DNA of 32,509 nt from CAZGUX01 sp046160045 (GCA_046160045.1 JBJXGR010000375.1:1-32509); one strand, 5' to 3'. Shown: positions 13,218 to 23,110, counted from the first letter of the stretch. Notes: a model not told the origin generated them from the sequence alone. Made by a program: numbers and translations.

Positions 13218-15389
13218 ATGGAGACGAAACCGTCACGATCATTGCCGCGGCGCGACGTGGTGAAAGGCGCGGCCCTGGCCACCGGGACGGGCCTGGTCCC
13301 GGCTTTTGCCGCCGCCGCGGGCGCCGCCCAGGGCGCCCGCGATTCCCATTGGACCGCGAGCACCTATCGCCACTTGCACATCGATGCCCACCTCTCGGAG
13401 TGCCCGGAGGCCTACGCCGGCTTCGATGCCGAAGCCGCGGCTCAGATGTTTCAAACGGCCGGCTTCCAGATGGTTTGCTTTTTCGGCGCTTGCCACGGCG
13501 GATACTCCTATTACCCGACGAAGATCGGCGTTGTCCATCCCGGCTTGAAGCACGACTTCACCGGCGAGATGACAAAGGCGCTCAAGAAACGCGGCATCCG
13601 GACTCTGATCTACATGAAGGCTGGATTCGACCGGCAACGTCACCGCACACACCCCGAGTGGCTGTGCGTCCACGACGCGTCCAAGCAGATCGCGACGCCC
13701 TCCGGCGACAGCGGTGAGATGTGTCTGAACTCGCCGTGGGTCGACGAGGTCCAGATCCCGCAGGCAAAGGAAGTCCTCGCACGATACGACCCGGACGGAT
13801 TCTTCTTCGACATCGCCGTGCATCAGTTCATCACCGCGAACTGCTACTGCCGGTATTGCCGCGAGTCGTTCGCCCGCGAAGTAGGCGGGGAGATGCCCGC
13901 CGCCGACAGCCATCCGGCCGCGTTTGCGTACCGGAAATGGGCCAACGGCCGCCTGCTGGCCCACATCGACAAACTGCAAGCGGAGCTGAGCGCCACCAAG
14001 CCGGACGTTGTTCTCGTGACGAACTGGGCCTGGCTGACCCGCTTGCCGCTCAACCCTCCCCCGTACGTGAAGCTCATCAACTGGGACCCGCCCCCGCCGA
14101 CCATGAGCGTGTATTCGCTGAATTTTTCGCTCGAGGCGCGTTACCTTGCGAGCCTTGGTGACCGCTCCTGGTGCCTGCACAATACCCGCGGAAACACCTG
14201 GGGCGACTATGCGCTCCGTGACGAGGCGGCCTTCCGGGAGGAAGTCGCCACCGAACTGGCCGCCTGTGGGCGTTCGCTGCTCAGCGACGACGCCTACCCC
14301 TCAGGCAACCCCGACCCCGCTGTCTATGAACTCTACGGCCGGGTCAACCAACGGACGCGGGAACTCGAGCCGTACCTGAAGAACTGCCGGCCCGTCAAGG
14401 ATGTGGCGATTCTGCACTCCGCCGACTCGATCGGCTCAAAGACGCCGATGAACCTCAGCCCGGAGTGGAAACCCTCGGCGGCGTACCACCCGGTAACGGG
14501 CGCCCACAAGACGCTGGTCGAAGGCCAAGTGCAGTTTGCCATCCTGAACAGCGAAGTGCTGGTAGAGACGCTGGGGCAATACAAGGCCCTCATCCTTCCT
14601 GACCAGCGCATCCTCAACGGCAAGGAGACCGCCGCGATCCGGCAGTTCGTACGCGACGGCGGTTCGGTGATGGCGACTCACGCGACCGGCACCCGGGATG
14701 CGAACAACCGCGACCTCCCGGATTTCGCCTTGGCCGACGTCTTCGGGGTACGATTCGCCGGCGCCGGCAAGAGTGTCCGCTCGTACCTGCGCCTGCGGGA
14801 GAAGATCGCGGAGTTCGGCATTCCTCGAATGGACGTGCAGGTCACCGGCGGGTACACGCGGGTGGAGGCGACGACGGCGCGCACGCTTGCGCCGATCGTT
14901 GAGGGCGAGGGTCCCAAGCAGGCGCCGGCGGCGGAACCGGCGGGCCCCGGGATCACGCTGAACCGCTACGGGAAGGGACGGGCAATCTACTGCGCCGCGC
15001 CGTTGTTTTCGACCTTCTACTCGAGCGGTCCCGTCATGTTGCGCAGGATCGCGCTGTGGATGCTGGATGCCGTTCATCCCGCCGCGGCGCGATCCATCGC
15101 TCTCGACGGCGCTCCGCCGAGCGTTGAGGTCTTCTTCAACGAGCGCGGGAAAGACCGGTTCGTCCACCTCGTGAACTACTCGGGAGACAAGCGCGAGAGC
15201 GGACCGTCCCAATCGCAGGAGCGCGCCCGCGTACACGGCGTGAGGGTGCGCGCGCGCATGCCGGTCCGTCCTTCGAGCGTATTGGCGGTGCCGGAAAAAC
15301 GGGCGGTGGCCTTCGAGTGGCGGGACGGGTGGGTTTCATTCGAGGCCGGCCCGTTCGCGATTCACGATGTGTACATGATCGTGGGTTAG
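13218..15389 (+). CDS. Tat-exported TIM-barrel glycoside hydrolase (GHL6/GH42-like with trimerisation domain)
   Basis: A 723-residue protein. LPRRDVVKGAALATGTG (9-25) is a Tat leader. Residues about 48-400 form a TIM barrel resembling the hypothetical glycosyl hydrolase 6 (GHL6) and GH42-related families. GFFFDIAVHQF (194-204) supplies a probable active-site acid, D198, followed by the Cys cluster C209-x-C211-x2-C214 seen in these families. Residues about 420-640 resemble the beta-galactosidase trimerisation (Rossmann-like) domain, with YKALILPDQRIL and VRDGGSVMATHATG. The C-terminus (about 645-723) is a small beta domain. The substrate is probably an alpha- or beta-linked galactoside or fucoside outside the cytoplasm, but this is inference. 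The ATG at 13218 was chosen because the leader begins there. Confidence 0.8.
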   Translation: METKPSRSLPRRDVVKGAALATGTGLVPAFAAAAGAAQGARDSHWTASTYRHLHIDAHLSECPEAYAGFDAEAAAQMFQTAGFQMVCFFGACHGGYSYYPTKIGVVHPGLKHDFTGEMTKALKKRGIRTLIYMKAGFDRQRHRTHPEWLCVHDASKQIATPSGDSGEMCLNSPWVDEVQIPQAKEVLARYDPDGFFFDIAVHQFITANCYCRYCRESFAREVGGEMPAADSHPAAFAYRKWANGRLLAHIDKLQAELSATKPDVVLVTNWAWLTRLPLNPPPYVKLINWDPPPPTMSVYSLNFSLEARYLASLGDRSWCLHNTRGNTWGDYALRDEAAFREEVATELAACGRSLLSDDAYPSGNPDPAVYELYGRVNQRTRELEPYLKNCRPVKDVAILHSADSIGSKTPMNLSPEWKPSAAYHPVTGAHKTLVEGQVQFAILNSEVLVETLGQYKALILPDQRILNGKETAAIRQFVRDGGSVMATHATGTRDANNRDLPDFALADVFGVRFAGAGKSVRSYLRLREKIAEFGIPRMDVQVTGGYTRVEATTARTLAPIVEGEGPKQAPAAEPAGPGITLNRYGKGRAIYCAAPLFSTFYSSGPVMLRRIALWMLDAVHPAAARSIALDGAPPSVEVFFNERGKDRFVHLVNYSGDKRESGPSQSQERARVHGVRVRARMPVRPSSVLAVPEKRAVAFEWRDGWVSFEAGPFAIHDVYMIVG

Positions 15390-15682
15390 GGGCACCGGCC
15401 GCTCGAAAGGAGGCCCGCTCGAGAAATCCGCAAAAAGCGGCTGGTTTCCAATGCCCTGGTCGTCGAGCGACTCATTCGCGGGATCTGAAGGTCGGTCGGG
15501 ACCTGCCCCGTATCGCCGTGGAGTCCTCCACCGTGGCGGGCAGTTCTCGTCGTCGTTGGCGATTCCGGGGATGACTGGAATCAATGATCCCCACGCAATC
15601 CCTATTTGATTGAACTCCTCATGCGCTTTCAAAGAGGCTGACGCAAGGCCGGCGGAAACCTTAAAGCGATCCGGCCAAGTGG
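15390..15682. other. Intergenic stretch without a recognisable gene
   Basis: About 290 bp between the glycoside hydrolase and the broken sigma gene. Seen in it are a small CCGC-AAAAA-GCGG stem near 15428-15440 and a stem with GTGGAG/CTCCAC at 15518-15531 flanked by CGCC/GGCG. No coding potential was convincing on either strand. Confidence 0.5.
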
Positions 15683-15688
15683 TAGGAT
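15683..15688 (+). promoter_or_regulatory. -10-like box TAGGAT, leaderless geometry
   Basis: TAGGAT is 6 nt before the ATG at 15695 of the broken sigma-factor gene. Confidence 0.35.
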
Positions 15689-15694
15689 TTCTGG

Positions 15695-16101
15695 ATGAGC
15701 TTTGAACGGACTCCTTGTAAGTCACTGTCGCCTGGAGCGATTGCGCGACTGGTCGGAGGACGCCGGGAGTTTTTGGCGTTTCTGGAACGGCGCGTCGGGT
15801 CCAGAGCAGCAGCCGAAGATATCCTGCAGTCGGCGTTTGCCCGTGGCTTGGAGCGGGGGCCGGTGTGCAGAATGAAAAAGTGGTGGCTCGGTTCTATCGG
15901 GTTTTACGCAACTCCGTGATCGATCACTACCGAGACCCGTCCCCCTCTGCACGCGCGCTGGAGGCCTGGGGCACGGAGTTCACGGAGAGCCAAGAGCCGG
16001 ATGCGCATGAAACGGGGCTTGTTCGCACCGTTTCTTTTTCGGAACGAGACTGTAGGTATGCGGGCTGGCATCGGTCAGCCCCATGGAATGGCGATGAGTA
16101 A
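15695..16101 (+). pseudogene. Frameshifted and truncated ECF sigma factor gene
   Basis: The first frame (15695-about 15865) encodes FLAFLERRVGSRAAAEDILQ followed by SAFARGLERG, a sigma region 2.1-2.2 pattern. Near 15860-15875 the match moves to the next frame, NEKVVARFYRVLRNSVIDHYR, the region 2.3-2.4 pattern with its conserved R-N-x-x-I-D-x-x-R. The second frame continues through ALEAWGTEFTESQEPDA, then becomes unrecognisable and stops at 16101. Region 4, the second DNA-binding domain, is absent. So there is one frameshift and a lost 3' half. The stop overlaps the start region of the methyltransferase-like gene (ATG 16094), suggesting a deletion joined them. It resembles SigZ-like/ECF factors with a cysteine-rich tail, from memory of the family. 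Confidence 0.7.
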
Positions 16102-16609
16102 AGGCAACAACCTGTTCCAGTTGAACCGCCCGGCACGGCAGCAGGGTCAGAACGGCCTCGGGTTGAAACTCCCGCCGGTTGCGCTCGGCGTGATCGTGGC
16201 TGCGCTCATGTGGTGCGTTTCATCGGCCACACCAACCTTCGACTTCAGGTTTCCCGCGAGTTTGTCTTTGTCGGCGAGTCTGGCGCTGCTTGGCGCAATG
16301 ATTTGTCTTTCAGGGGTTGTCTCGTTCAGACGCGCGAGAACAACCGTCAACCCCATGAGGCCTGATTCCACGTCGTCTCTGGTGGTCTCAGGAATCTACA
16401 AGTACACGCGGAATCCAATGTATTTGGGTTTCCTGCTGGTTCTGCTCGGATGGGCGACATTCCTATCGAACCTCGCAGCCCTCGCCCTGCTTCCCGCATT
16501 TGTTGTGTATATGAACCATTTCCAAATCGGACCGGAAGAACTCGCGCTTCGCTCTTTGTTCGCACAGGAGTATCAGGCATACCATGCCAGAGTTCGACGA
16601 TGGATATAA
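16094..16609 (+). CDS. Isoprenylcysteine carboxyl methyltransferase (ICMT/PEMT)-like membrane protein
   Basis: A 171-residue integral membrane protein with about four hydrophobic segments (about 28-46, 56-77, 107-123, 126-140). SGIYKYTRNPMYLGFLL (99-115) and the C-terminal EYQAYHARVRRWI (159-171) are signatures of the ICMT/PEMT methyltransferase superfamily, in which these regions bind S-adenosylmethionine. Bacterial members methylate small or lipid substrates that are mostly unknown. Starts at 16058 and 16088 are also in frame; 16094 is preferred because the upstream codons overlap the broken sigma gene. The following small membrane protein gene starts 61 bp downstream on the same strand. 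Confidence 0.82.
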   Translation: MSKGNNLFQLNRPARQQGQNGLGLKLPPVALGVIVAALMWCVSSATPTFDFRFPASLSLSASLALLGAMICLSGVVSFRRARTTVNPMRPDSTSSLVVSGIYKYTRNPMYLGFLLVLLGWATFLSNLAALALLPAFVVYMNHFQIGPEELALRSLFAQEYQAYHARVRRWI

Positions 16610-16670
16610 GACATCGGGAGGCCGGATCCACACAGCCCGGTACGGGCAATCTAAAAAGGAAAAGAGATTT

Positions 16671-17078
16671 ATGGAATACCTGATCGGAGGCGTACTGGCC
16701 GCGGCAGCGTGCGTCGTTTTCGGGATGCTGGCCGGGTTCGATCGCGAGCGTGTTTTCTACCCGATGATGCTCCCCCCGATCGCCACGTACTACATATTGT
16801 TTGCCGCAATGGGCGGTTCCACATCGGCGCTGACAATCGAGAGCCTGGTGGCGTGTGTTTTTCTCACGGTAGCTGTCGTGGGATTCAGGAAGAATCTCTG
16901 GTTGATTGTCGCCGCGCTCGTCGGACACGGTGTTTTCGATTTCTTTCATCACCTGATCATTCAGAATCCCGGTGTCCCGGTGTGGTGGCCCGGCTTCTGT
17001 ATGTCGTTCGACGTTCTCGCTGGCGGCTTCTTAGCCGTGCTCCTGGCGAAACGTTCCCGATTTGAGCGGGCGTTCTGA
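16671..17078 (+). CDS. Small four-helix membrane protein, function unknown
   Basis: A 135-residue protein with four predicted transmembrane helices (about 2-20, 30-48, 54-70 and 102-122). A conserved-looking polar motif GHGVFDFFHH lies before the last helix; the histidines and aspartate could bind a metal or cofactor. It has a flavour of DUF6010-like proteins, but I am not sure. The ATG at 16671 is preceded by AAAAAGGAAAAGAG, an adequate ribosome site, and gives a compact membrane protein; the upstream in-frame start would overlap the methyltransferase gene and add 29 hydrophilic residues. Confidence 0.65.
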   Translation: MEYLIGGVLAAAACVVFGMLAGFDRERVFYPMMLPPIATYYILFAAMGGSTSALTIESLVACVFLTVAVVGFRKNLWLIVAALVGHGVFDFFHHLIIQNPGVPVWWPGFCMSFDVLAGGFLAVLLAKRSRFERAF

Positions 17079-17434
17079 GTCCATCGACGCCCGCAGAGGG
17101 TTCTCTCAAATGTCCGCAAGCCGCCCTCCATTTCGCAAGCAACTGTAAGGATGGACGCACGTCAACCTGTCCATTCACCCGAAACGCGTCGAAATCGATG
17201 GCGTAATCCTCGACGAACGTCCCTATCGTACCCGCGATTCCGTCGGCCGCATCCGCGAGGATGTCGAGGATTTCTCCCACGAGATCGCACCGTCACCTGG
17301 GAGCAGATGCGTCCCGACCTCGAACAAGTCTCAACGCTGCAGACACGAGTGTCTGCGCCACAATGATTTGGCCAGCTGCGGGCAGTTATGTTGGCGCCTA
17401 TGGGGCCCGCCCCACCATCAAGACAAGCACTAGC
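17079..17434. other. Intergenic stretch, possibly with a decayed gene fragment
   Basis: About 355 bp between convergent genes. On the plus strand, 17160-17280 reads IHPKRVEIDGVILDERPY then SVGRIREDVEDFSHE. One frame over, near 17285, it reads TVTWEQMRPDLEQV. These two runs could be parts of one frameshifted gene, but I do not recognise the family and there is no start. A GGGGC/GCCCC stem lies near 17402-17413. Nothing else was seen. Confidence 0.3.
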
Positions 17435-19921
17435 CTAGCCGGCGGGCTCGACGACGTAGACCCCACCGGGACGGGTGGCAAAAGACACAACACCGCGCGA
17501 CTCCGTGAGTGTTACCTCCGCGCCTTCGGGCAGGCTTCGCACCCGTACGCCCCTTCCACGCCATGGATTGGCAATGCGCGCGGGAGCGCCTTTCTCACTG
17601 ACGACGCGTACCTCGGAGGCGGTGGTCCCGTCCCATGCCGCCGAGACCAGAAACGCCCCCGCGGCGCGCAGGTTCTGGAAACGCGCTCGGCCCAGTCCGC
17701 TGGTGTTGGGAAACAACCGGATCACTCCCGAGTAGCTCTGCATCAGGCACTCGTTGAGGACCGCCGGCAGCGACAGGTTCTCGGTCCACACGCCCATCCT
17801 CATCATGAAGTCAGGGTCGGTCTCGTCGCGGTAGCGGCCACCGATCTGTCGCGTCCGGTCGTTGGCCACACCATTGGGCAGCAAGCAATAGCGCACTTCG
17901 CGCTTGAACCAATCGAGGTCGAGAATGCCGAGGCGGGCGCGGGCGAGCGGTTGCCACACCAGGTCGTTGCCGCCCTCCAGCCGGATGGTCCGCGCCGTCC
18001 GCACCGCAAGGTCCATCAAGTCTGGCCGCAGCCCGATCCCCACCTGTTCGCAGGGGAACACGGGAGCCAGCGTCACCGGGACGTTGTAGACGTGTTCCGG
18101 CGGCGCGTCCACCACGTCCAGCCAGACTTTGCCATAAGGACCTTCGCCCGCCGGGTAGGGCGTCAGGTTGCGCCGCGCCTCGAGCCACTGCTCCCGCAGA
18201 CCGGAGTCGGTGTCGAGCGCCTTTGCGGCCTCGGCCATCGCGTCGAGCAGAAACTCCGTCAGGGCCAGGTCAATAATGCAGTCGCGGTTGAGCCGGAAGT
18301 CCACCGTCAGGCCCCAATTCTCGGGCGAGACCGTGGGGATGATGTGGTACTTGCCGTCTTCCCCCTTCTTGAGGTACGCCATCAGGAAATCCGTGGCGGC
18401 GCGCAGGATGGGATACACGCGCTTCAGGTACTCCTTGTCGAGCGTGTAGAGGTACTGCCACCACAGGCTCTGCACGGTCCACGGCGTTTCGCAGATTTCG
18501 TAACCCCAAGGCGGCACCGGATAAGGGTTGACTTTGCTGGGCACCGGATAGGCCGAGTGCGGAAAGTACGCGCCGGGAAGACCGAACTGCACCCGGGCGT
18601 TCCACTCGGCCATGGGCATGAGGCTCTCCACCAGCCGCGTGTACGGTTCGTGCTGCTCCGGATGGTTGCTCGAGAACACGCCCCACCACACCTGCTGGGT
18701 GTTGTAGTTCATGTGATAGTCGCCGTGCCACGCCGTGCCGATGTTGCCGCTCGACCAGTTGCCGAACAGTCCTGGCGCGACCTTTCCCGGCTTCAGGCAG
18801 CAGGCGAGGAAGTATTGGTTGTGATACCAGATTCTTTCGAGCTCGCGGTCGGCGAATTCCACCGCGGATCGTGACCAGAACGCGCGCCAGTGACGTTCGG
18901 ATTCCTCGCGCAGGGTGCGCCCCGAGACGCTTGCGGCTCGCGCGGCCTCGGTACGGGCGTGGGTAGCATTGTCGGCCCGGTCGAGGCTGGTGAACAACGT
19001 CAGGTCGAGCCGGAACGGCTGCTCTCGTGCAGCTTTCAGAAATACCCGCTTGCGGCGGTTATCCGGTGGATCGGCACTCCAGTGGCCGGCCAGTTTGCCG
19101 CACAAGGCGAACGTGCGGTCGCGCGGCGAGCGCGGCGGGTCGGGCTCCTCGGCGGTGGGCGCGGTGGCAGGCAGAACCTGGGTGCAGAAGAACCCGCCGG
19201 GTGAAGACTCCATCTCCGGCGGCGGCAGCTTCACTTGAGCGTCGTACCGCGGATAATAGGCGACCGAGAGCACCGGCGCGGGTCCCACGCTGCTGACGTG
19301 CACGTGCCCGTTCTCGCCGCTCACGAAACACTCCAGGGTGACCTTGCGCGGCTTTCCCCTTGGTTCGTCGTGCTCCAGCTCCACGGTCAGGACGCCGCGC
19401 GCGATGTCGAGCTTCTGGGAGATTCGGCGCGTCCAGCGGCTGTCCCAGTGGATCCACACGATGCCGCAGGGCCACGGCCGGGGCCAGGGTTTGGCGTAGG
19501 AGGAACGCACCTTGCGGTGATACTCCTCGAGTGGCGCCTGGTTCTCCAGGTTGACGGCCTCCGGCTCTCCGCGCTGCTTCGCGGCGTCGCCCGCCCGCTT
19601 CCAGAGGTCGAGGACCTTGTCGAATGGCAGCACGTCGCGTTCGTGCTCCTCGCTCACGCGGATGTCCCACACGTCGGACTTGCCGATGTGGAGGGCCAGA
19701 GCGTCGGGCCGGACGGTGACGCACACGCCGATGTCTCCGTTGCCGAGCAGCATGCCTTCAAAGAAGTCCGGCGTCGGCAGATCGCGCGTCAGGGCATGAC
19801 GTTTCGCGATCTGGTAAGCACTGGGCGGCGATGTGGAACTGGTCTCGCGTTTGTCGCCGGACGCTGCCGCCGTGACGCCGGCGGCCTGTAGAAAAGACCT
19901 TCGGGAGGTAGACATGGCCAT
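17435..19921 (-). CDS. Tat-exported glycoside hydrolase, GH95-like (alpha-L-fucosidase/galactosidase type)
   Basis: An 828-residue protein. MSTSRRSFLQAAGVTAAA (3-20) is a Tat leader. An N-terminal beta-sandwich with FFEGMLLGNGDIGVCV (53-68) is typical of GH95 enzymes. It is followed by an (alpha/alpha)6 barrel (about 360-720) containing NIGTAWHGDYHMNYNTQQVWW (393-413) and ETPWTVQSLWWQYLYT. A C-terminal beta domain ends VSFATRPGGVYVV. GH95 members remove alpha-1,2-linked L-fucose or L-galactose; exact specificity cannot be assigned because several residues differ from the canonical motif. It is divergent from the D-threonine-aldolase-like gene. ATG 19921 is preferred over 19915 because a TACAAT box lies 9 nt upstream. 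Confidence 0.8.
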   Translation of the reverse strand: MAMSTSRRSFLQAAGVTAAASGDKRETSSTSPPSAYQIAKRHALTRDLPTPDFFEGMLLGNGDIGVCVTVRPDALALHIGKSDVWDIRVSEEHERDVLPFDKVLDLWKRAGDAAKQRGEPEAVNLENQAPLEEYHRKVRSSYAKPWPRPWPCGIVWIHWDSRWTRRISQKLDIARGVLTVELEHDEPRGKPRKVTLECFVSGENGHVHVSSVGPAPVLSVAYYPRYDAQVKLPPPEMESSPGGFFCTQVLPATAPTAEEPDPPRSPRDRTFALCGKLAGHWSADPPDNRRKRVFLKAAREQPFRLDLTLFTSLDRADNATHARTEAARAASVSGRTLREESERHWRAFWSRSAVEFADRELERIWYHNQYFLACCLKPGKVAPGLFGNWSSGNIGTAWHGDYHMNYNTQQVWWGVFSSNHPEQHEPYTRLVESLMPMAEWNARVQFGLPGAYFPHSAYPVPSKVNPYPVPPWGYEICETPWTVQSLWWQYLYTLDKEYLKRVYPILRAATDFLMAYLKKGEDGKYHIIPTVSPENWGLTVDFRLNRDCIIDLALTEFLLDAMAEAAKALDTDSGLREQWLEARRNLTPYPAGEGPYGKVWLDVVDAPPEHVYNVPVTLAPVFPCEQVGIGLRPDLMDLAVRTARTIRLEGGNDLVWQPLARARLGILDLDWFKREVRYCLLPNGVANDRTRQIGGRYRDETDPDFMMRMGVWTENLSLPAVLNECLMQSYSGVIRLFPNTSGLGRARFQNLRAAGAFLVSAAWDGTTASEVRVVSEKGAPARIANPWRGRGVRVRSLPEGAEVTLTESRGVVSFATRPGGVYVVEPAG

Positions 19922-19930
19922 TCAGCCGCA

Positions 19931-19936
19931 ATTGTA
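19931..19936 (-). promoter_or_regulatory. -10-like box TACAAT for the GH95-like gene
   Basis: TACAAT on the minus strand is 9 nt before the ATG at 19921. The intervening TGCGGCTGA is not a ribosome site, so leaderless transcription is inferred. Confidence 0.5.
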
Positions 19937-19988
19937 GTCGACGGAGTCCTGGGCAGCCAGCGTCCCGGACGGCGCCACGACGGTCTGA

Positions 19989-19994
19989 TATCAT
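19989..19994 (+). promoter_or_regulatory. -10-like box TATCAT for the D-threonine-aldolase-like gene
   Basis: TATCAT lies 8 nt before the ATG at 20003, again without a ribosome site. With the opposing box at 19931-19936 it forms a compact divergent promoter region. Confidence 0.45.
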
Positions 19995-20002
19995 CGGCAG
20001 AC

Positions 20003-21223
20003 ATGCTACGGAGACACTTCATGCAAATGGCTGTGTCGGCTCCGGCCGTTCTCACGGCGGCCAGGCGCGGCTACACCTATTCGGAAGTCGAGCGCATGCT
20101 CGCCCACGGCGACGCCGGCGGGAAGTTGACCAAAGACGACCTTCCCTCTCCAGCTCTCCTGCTCGACATGGATGGCTTTGAGGCCAACGTGGCCAAAATG
20201 GCCCAACATTGCCGCGACCACAACCGCGCCTTGCGTCCTCACGGCAAGACGCACAAGTGCCCCGACATCGCGAAGGCTTTGATGAAGGCCGGGGCCGTGG
20301 GCGCCTGCGCCGCCAAGCTCAGCGAGGCGGAGGTCTTCGCCGCCAACGGCGTGAGCGGTCTGCTGATCACCACTGCCGTGATCGGCCGGCACAAGATCGA
20401 GCGCGCCATCGCGTTGGCTTTGAAACGCCCCGAGACGATGTTCAGCGTCGACAACGTGCAGAACGTCAACGACCTGAACGACGCCGCTGCCGCGGCCCGG
20501 GTGAAGCTCAATCTCGCCATCGATCTCTTCGTGGCCGGCCGCACGGGGATTATTCCGGGTGAGCCGGCGCTGGGGTTGGCCCGTCACATCGATACGCTGA
20601 AGAACGTCAAGCTCGCCGGCCTTCAATCCTACGCCGGCGGCGCCTCCCACGTCATCGGGTTCGAGGCGCGAAAGGCCAAATCGATCGACGCGATGACCCC
20701 CGCCGTCGACACGCGCCGCATGATCGAGAAGGCCGGGATCGCCTGCCCGCTGCTCACCGGCGGATCCACCGGCACCTACAACATCGACTCGGCCATCGAT
20801 GGCATCACCGAACTCCAGCCGGGCAGCTTCGTCTTCATGGACGTCGACTACAACCGCATCGGCGGCCAGAGCGGCGCCGTCTATCTGGATTTCCTGAATT
20901 CGCTCACCGTTCTGACCACGGTCGTCAGCCGTCCCAATGACATGCTGGCCATCGTCGATGGCGGCTTGAAAGCCTTCTCCACCGACAAGCCCTTTATGCC
21001 GTCACCGAAAGGCATCGAGGGCATCGAATACCGCTGGGGCGGCGACGAGCACGGCCGTCTCGATGTCTCCAACTCGAGCCGCAACCTCAAAGTCGGCGAC
21101 CGGTTGGAGTTCATCATTCCGCACTGCGACCCTTCGGTGAACCTCTACGATCGCATCTATCGCGTTCGCGGCGAGAAAGTGGAAGGGGTCTGGCAGATCG
21201 CAGCGCGCGGAAAAAGCCAGTAG
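20003..21223 (+). CDS. D-threonine aldolase / D-serine dehydratase-like PLP enzyme (fold type III), probably exported
   Basis: A 406-residue enzyme of the alanine-racemase-fold DSD1 family. RPHGKTHK (78-85) places the Schiff-base lysine at K82. The C-terminal metal site reads PHCDPSVNLYD; H373 and D375 match the His-x-Asp pair of D-threonine aldolases, whereas D-serine dehydratases use His-x-Cys. This favours an aldolase cleaving D-3-hydroxyamino acids to glycine (or another amino acid) and an aldehyde, metal-assisted. The N-terminus MLRRHFMQMAVSAPAVLTAA resembles a short Tat leader, unusual for this family, so the protein may work in the periplasm. 6-phosphogluconolactonase follows 49 bp downstream on the same strand. 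Confidence 0.85.
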   Translation: MLRRHFMQMAVSAPAVLTAARRGYTYSEVERMLAHGDAGGKLTKDDLPSPALLLDMDGFEANVAKMAQHCRDHNRALRPHGKTHKCPDIAKALMKAGAVGACAAKLSEAEVFAANGVSGLLITTAVIGRHKIERAIALALKRPETMFSVDNVQNVNDLNDAAAAARVKLNLAIDLFVAGRTGIIPGEPALGLARHIDTLKNVKLAGLQSYAGGASHVIGFEARKAKSIDAMTPAVDTRRMIEKAGIACPLLTGGSTGTYNIDSAIDGITELQPGSFVFMDVDYNRIGGQSGAVYLDFLNSLTVLTTVVSRPNDMLAIVDGGLKAFSTDKPFMPSPKGIEGIEYRWGGDEHGRLDVSNSSRNLKVGDRLEFIIPHCDPSVNLYDRIYRVRGEKVEGVWQIAARGKSQ

Positions 21224-21272
21224 CCGGTTTGGCGCCGCGGGCTGGACCTGCTAGGATTCCTGACGGATTCCG

Positions 21273-21998
21273 ATGAGCTTTCGCTGGCATTCTTATTCTT
21301 CCCCGCGCGAAGCGGCGTCGGCGTGTGCACGCCACACCAGCATGCTGCTCGACCAGGCTCTTTCCGGACGCGGGACGGCGACCCTGGCCGTTTCCGGGGG
21401 ATCGACTCCGGGATTGTGGTTCCAGGAACTCGTTGGCCTGGATATCGACTGGGCGCGTGTGCATCTGTTCTGGGTCGACGAACGCGCAGTGCCTCCCACT
21501 CATGAAGAGAGCAACTACCGCCTCGCGCACGAATCCTTGATTGCGCCTGCGCGGGTGCTGTCACGAAATGTTCACCGCATTCACGGCGAAATGGCGCCGG
21601 ATGCGGCGGCCAAGCGATACGTCAAGGAAATCGTGGACTTTTTCCACTTGCAGGCAGGCGAGCAGCCGACGTTCGACATCCTTCAGTTGGGGCTGGGTGG
21701 GGACGCGCACACCGCCAGCCTGTTTCCCGGCGAGCCACTGGTGGAGGACCGCTCCGGAATCGCGGCGGCCATCTACTCCGAACCGAAGACCCAGTGGCGC
21801 ATCAGCCTGCTTCCCGGGGCCATCCTGGCGGCGCATCACACGCTGTTCCTGGTCACCGGAGCGGAGAAGGCGGAGGCCGTGCGCTCGGTGTTCGAGGCGG
21901 AGTACGATCCGCGCCGCTACCCGGGGCAGATCACGCATCAGTCGCGAGCGGTGGTCTGGTTTCTGGACGAAGCCGCCCGGTCCCAGCTATCGGGCTGA
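21273..21998 (+). CDS. pgl: 6-phosphogluconolactonase
   Basis: A 241-residue cytoplasmic enzyme of the PGL/DevB family, which hydrolyses 6-phosphogluconolactone in the oxidative pentose phosphate pathway. The glucosamine-6-phosphate-isomerase-like fold is marked by SGGSTPGLWF (41-50), the DER motif (69-71) with following ESNYRLA, and LGGDAHTASLFPG (141-153). Length is normal. No zwf or gnd gene is in the window. The gene follows the D-threonine-aldolase-like gene; a TAGGAT box 15-20 nt before the ATG could be a separate promoter. Confidence 0.93.
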   Translation: MSFRWHSYSSPREAASACARHTSMLLDQALSGRGTATLAVSGGSTPGLWFQELVGLDIDWARVHLFWVDERAVPPTHEESNYRLAHESLIAPARVLSRNVHRIHGEMAPDAAAKRYVKEIVDFFHLQAGEQPTFDILQLGLGGDAHTASLFPGEPLVEDRSGIAAAIYSEPKTQWRISLLPGAILAAHHTLFLVTGAEKAEAVRSVFEAEYDPRRYPGQITHQSRAVVWFLDEAARSQLSG

Positions 21999-22049
21999 AT
22001 TCGTGGAGCGGGTTTGAGGCACAGCGGCGGTCGGAGACAGGCGCCACGG

Positions 22050-22100
22050 AACACCCCAGGGGCGCGCTAAAGCGCGCCGCGGCCTGAATGGCCGCCCACA
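22050..22100. repeat. Palindromic repeat (GCGCGCTAAAGCGCGC core)
   Basis: GCGCGCTAAAGCGCGC at about 22062-22077 is a near-perfect palindrome, followed by GCGGCC/GGCCGC around TGAAT (about 22078-22094). It lies between convergent genes and resembles the CTTTAG-containing palindromes at 4131-4187 and 24989-25030. Confidence 0.6.
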
Positions 22101-22111
22101 TGGTCGCCGCC

Positions 22112-23089
<978 letters not shown>

Positions 23090-23110
23090 TGACGTTGGTC
23101 CTTCCGCGCA

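Noticed and set aside
15336..15725. 129-codon minus-strand frame over the intergenic stretch
   Set aside because: It overlaps coding ends on both sides, has no recognised motif and no ribosome site or promoter-like box.
16957..17280. 107-codon minus-strand frame starting MGEILDILADAADG
   Set aside because: The start looks protein-like, but the frame runs into the 3' end of the small membrane protein and turns Arg-rich; the opposite strand reads at least as plausibly there.
17261..18874. 537-codon plus-strand frame
   Set aside because: It is antisense to the GH95-like gene, which has the leader and conserved blocks.
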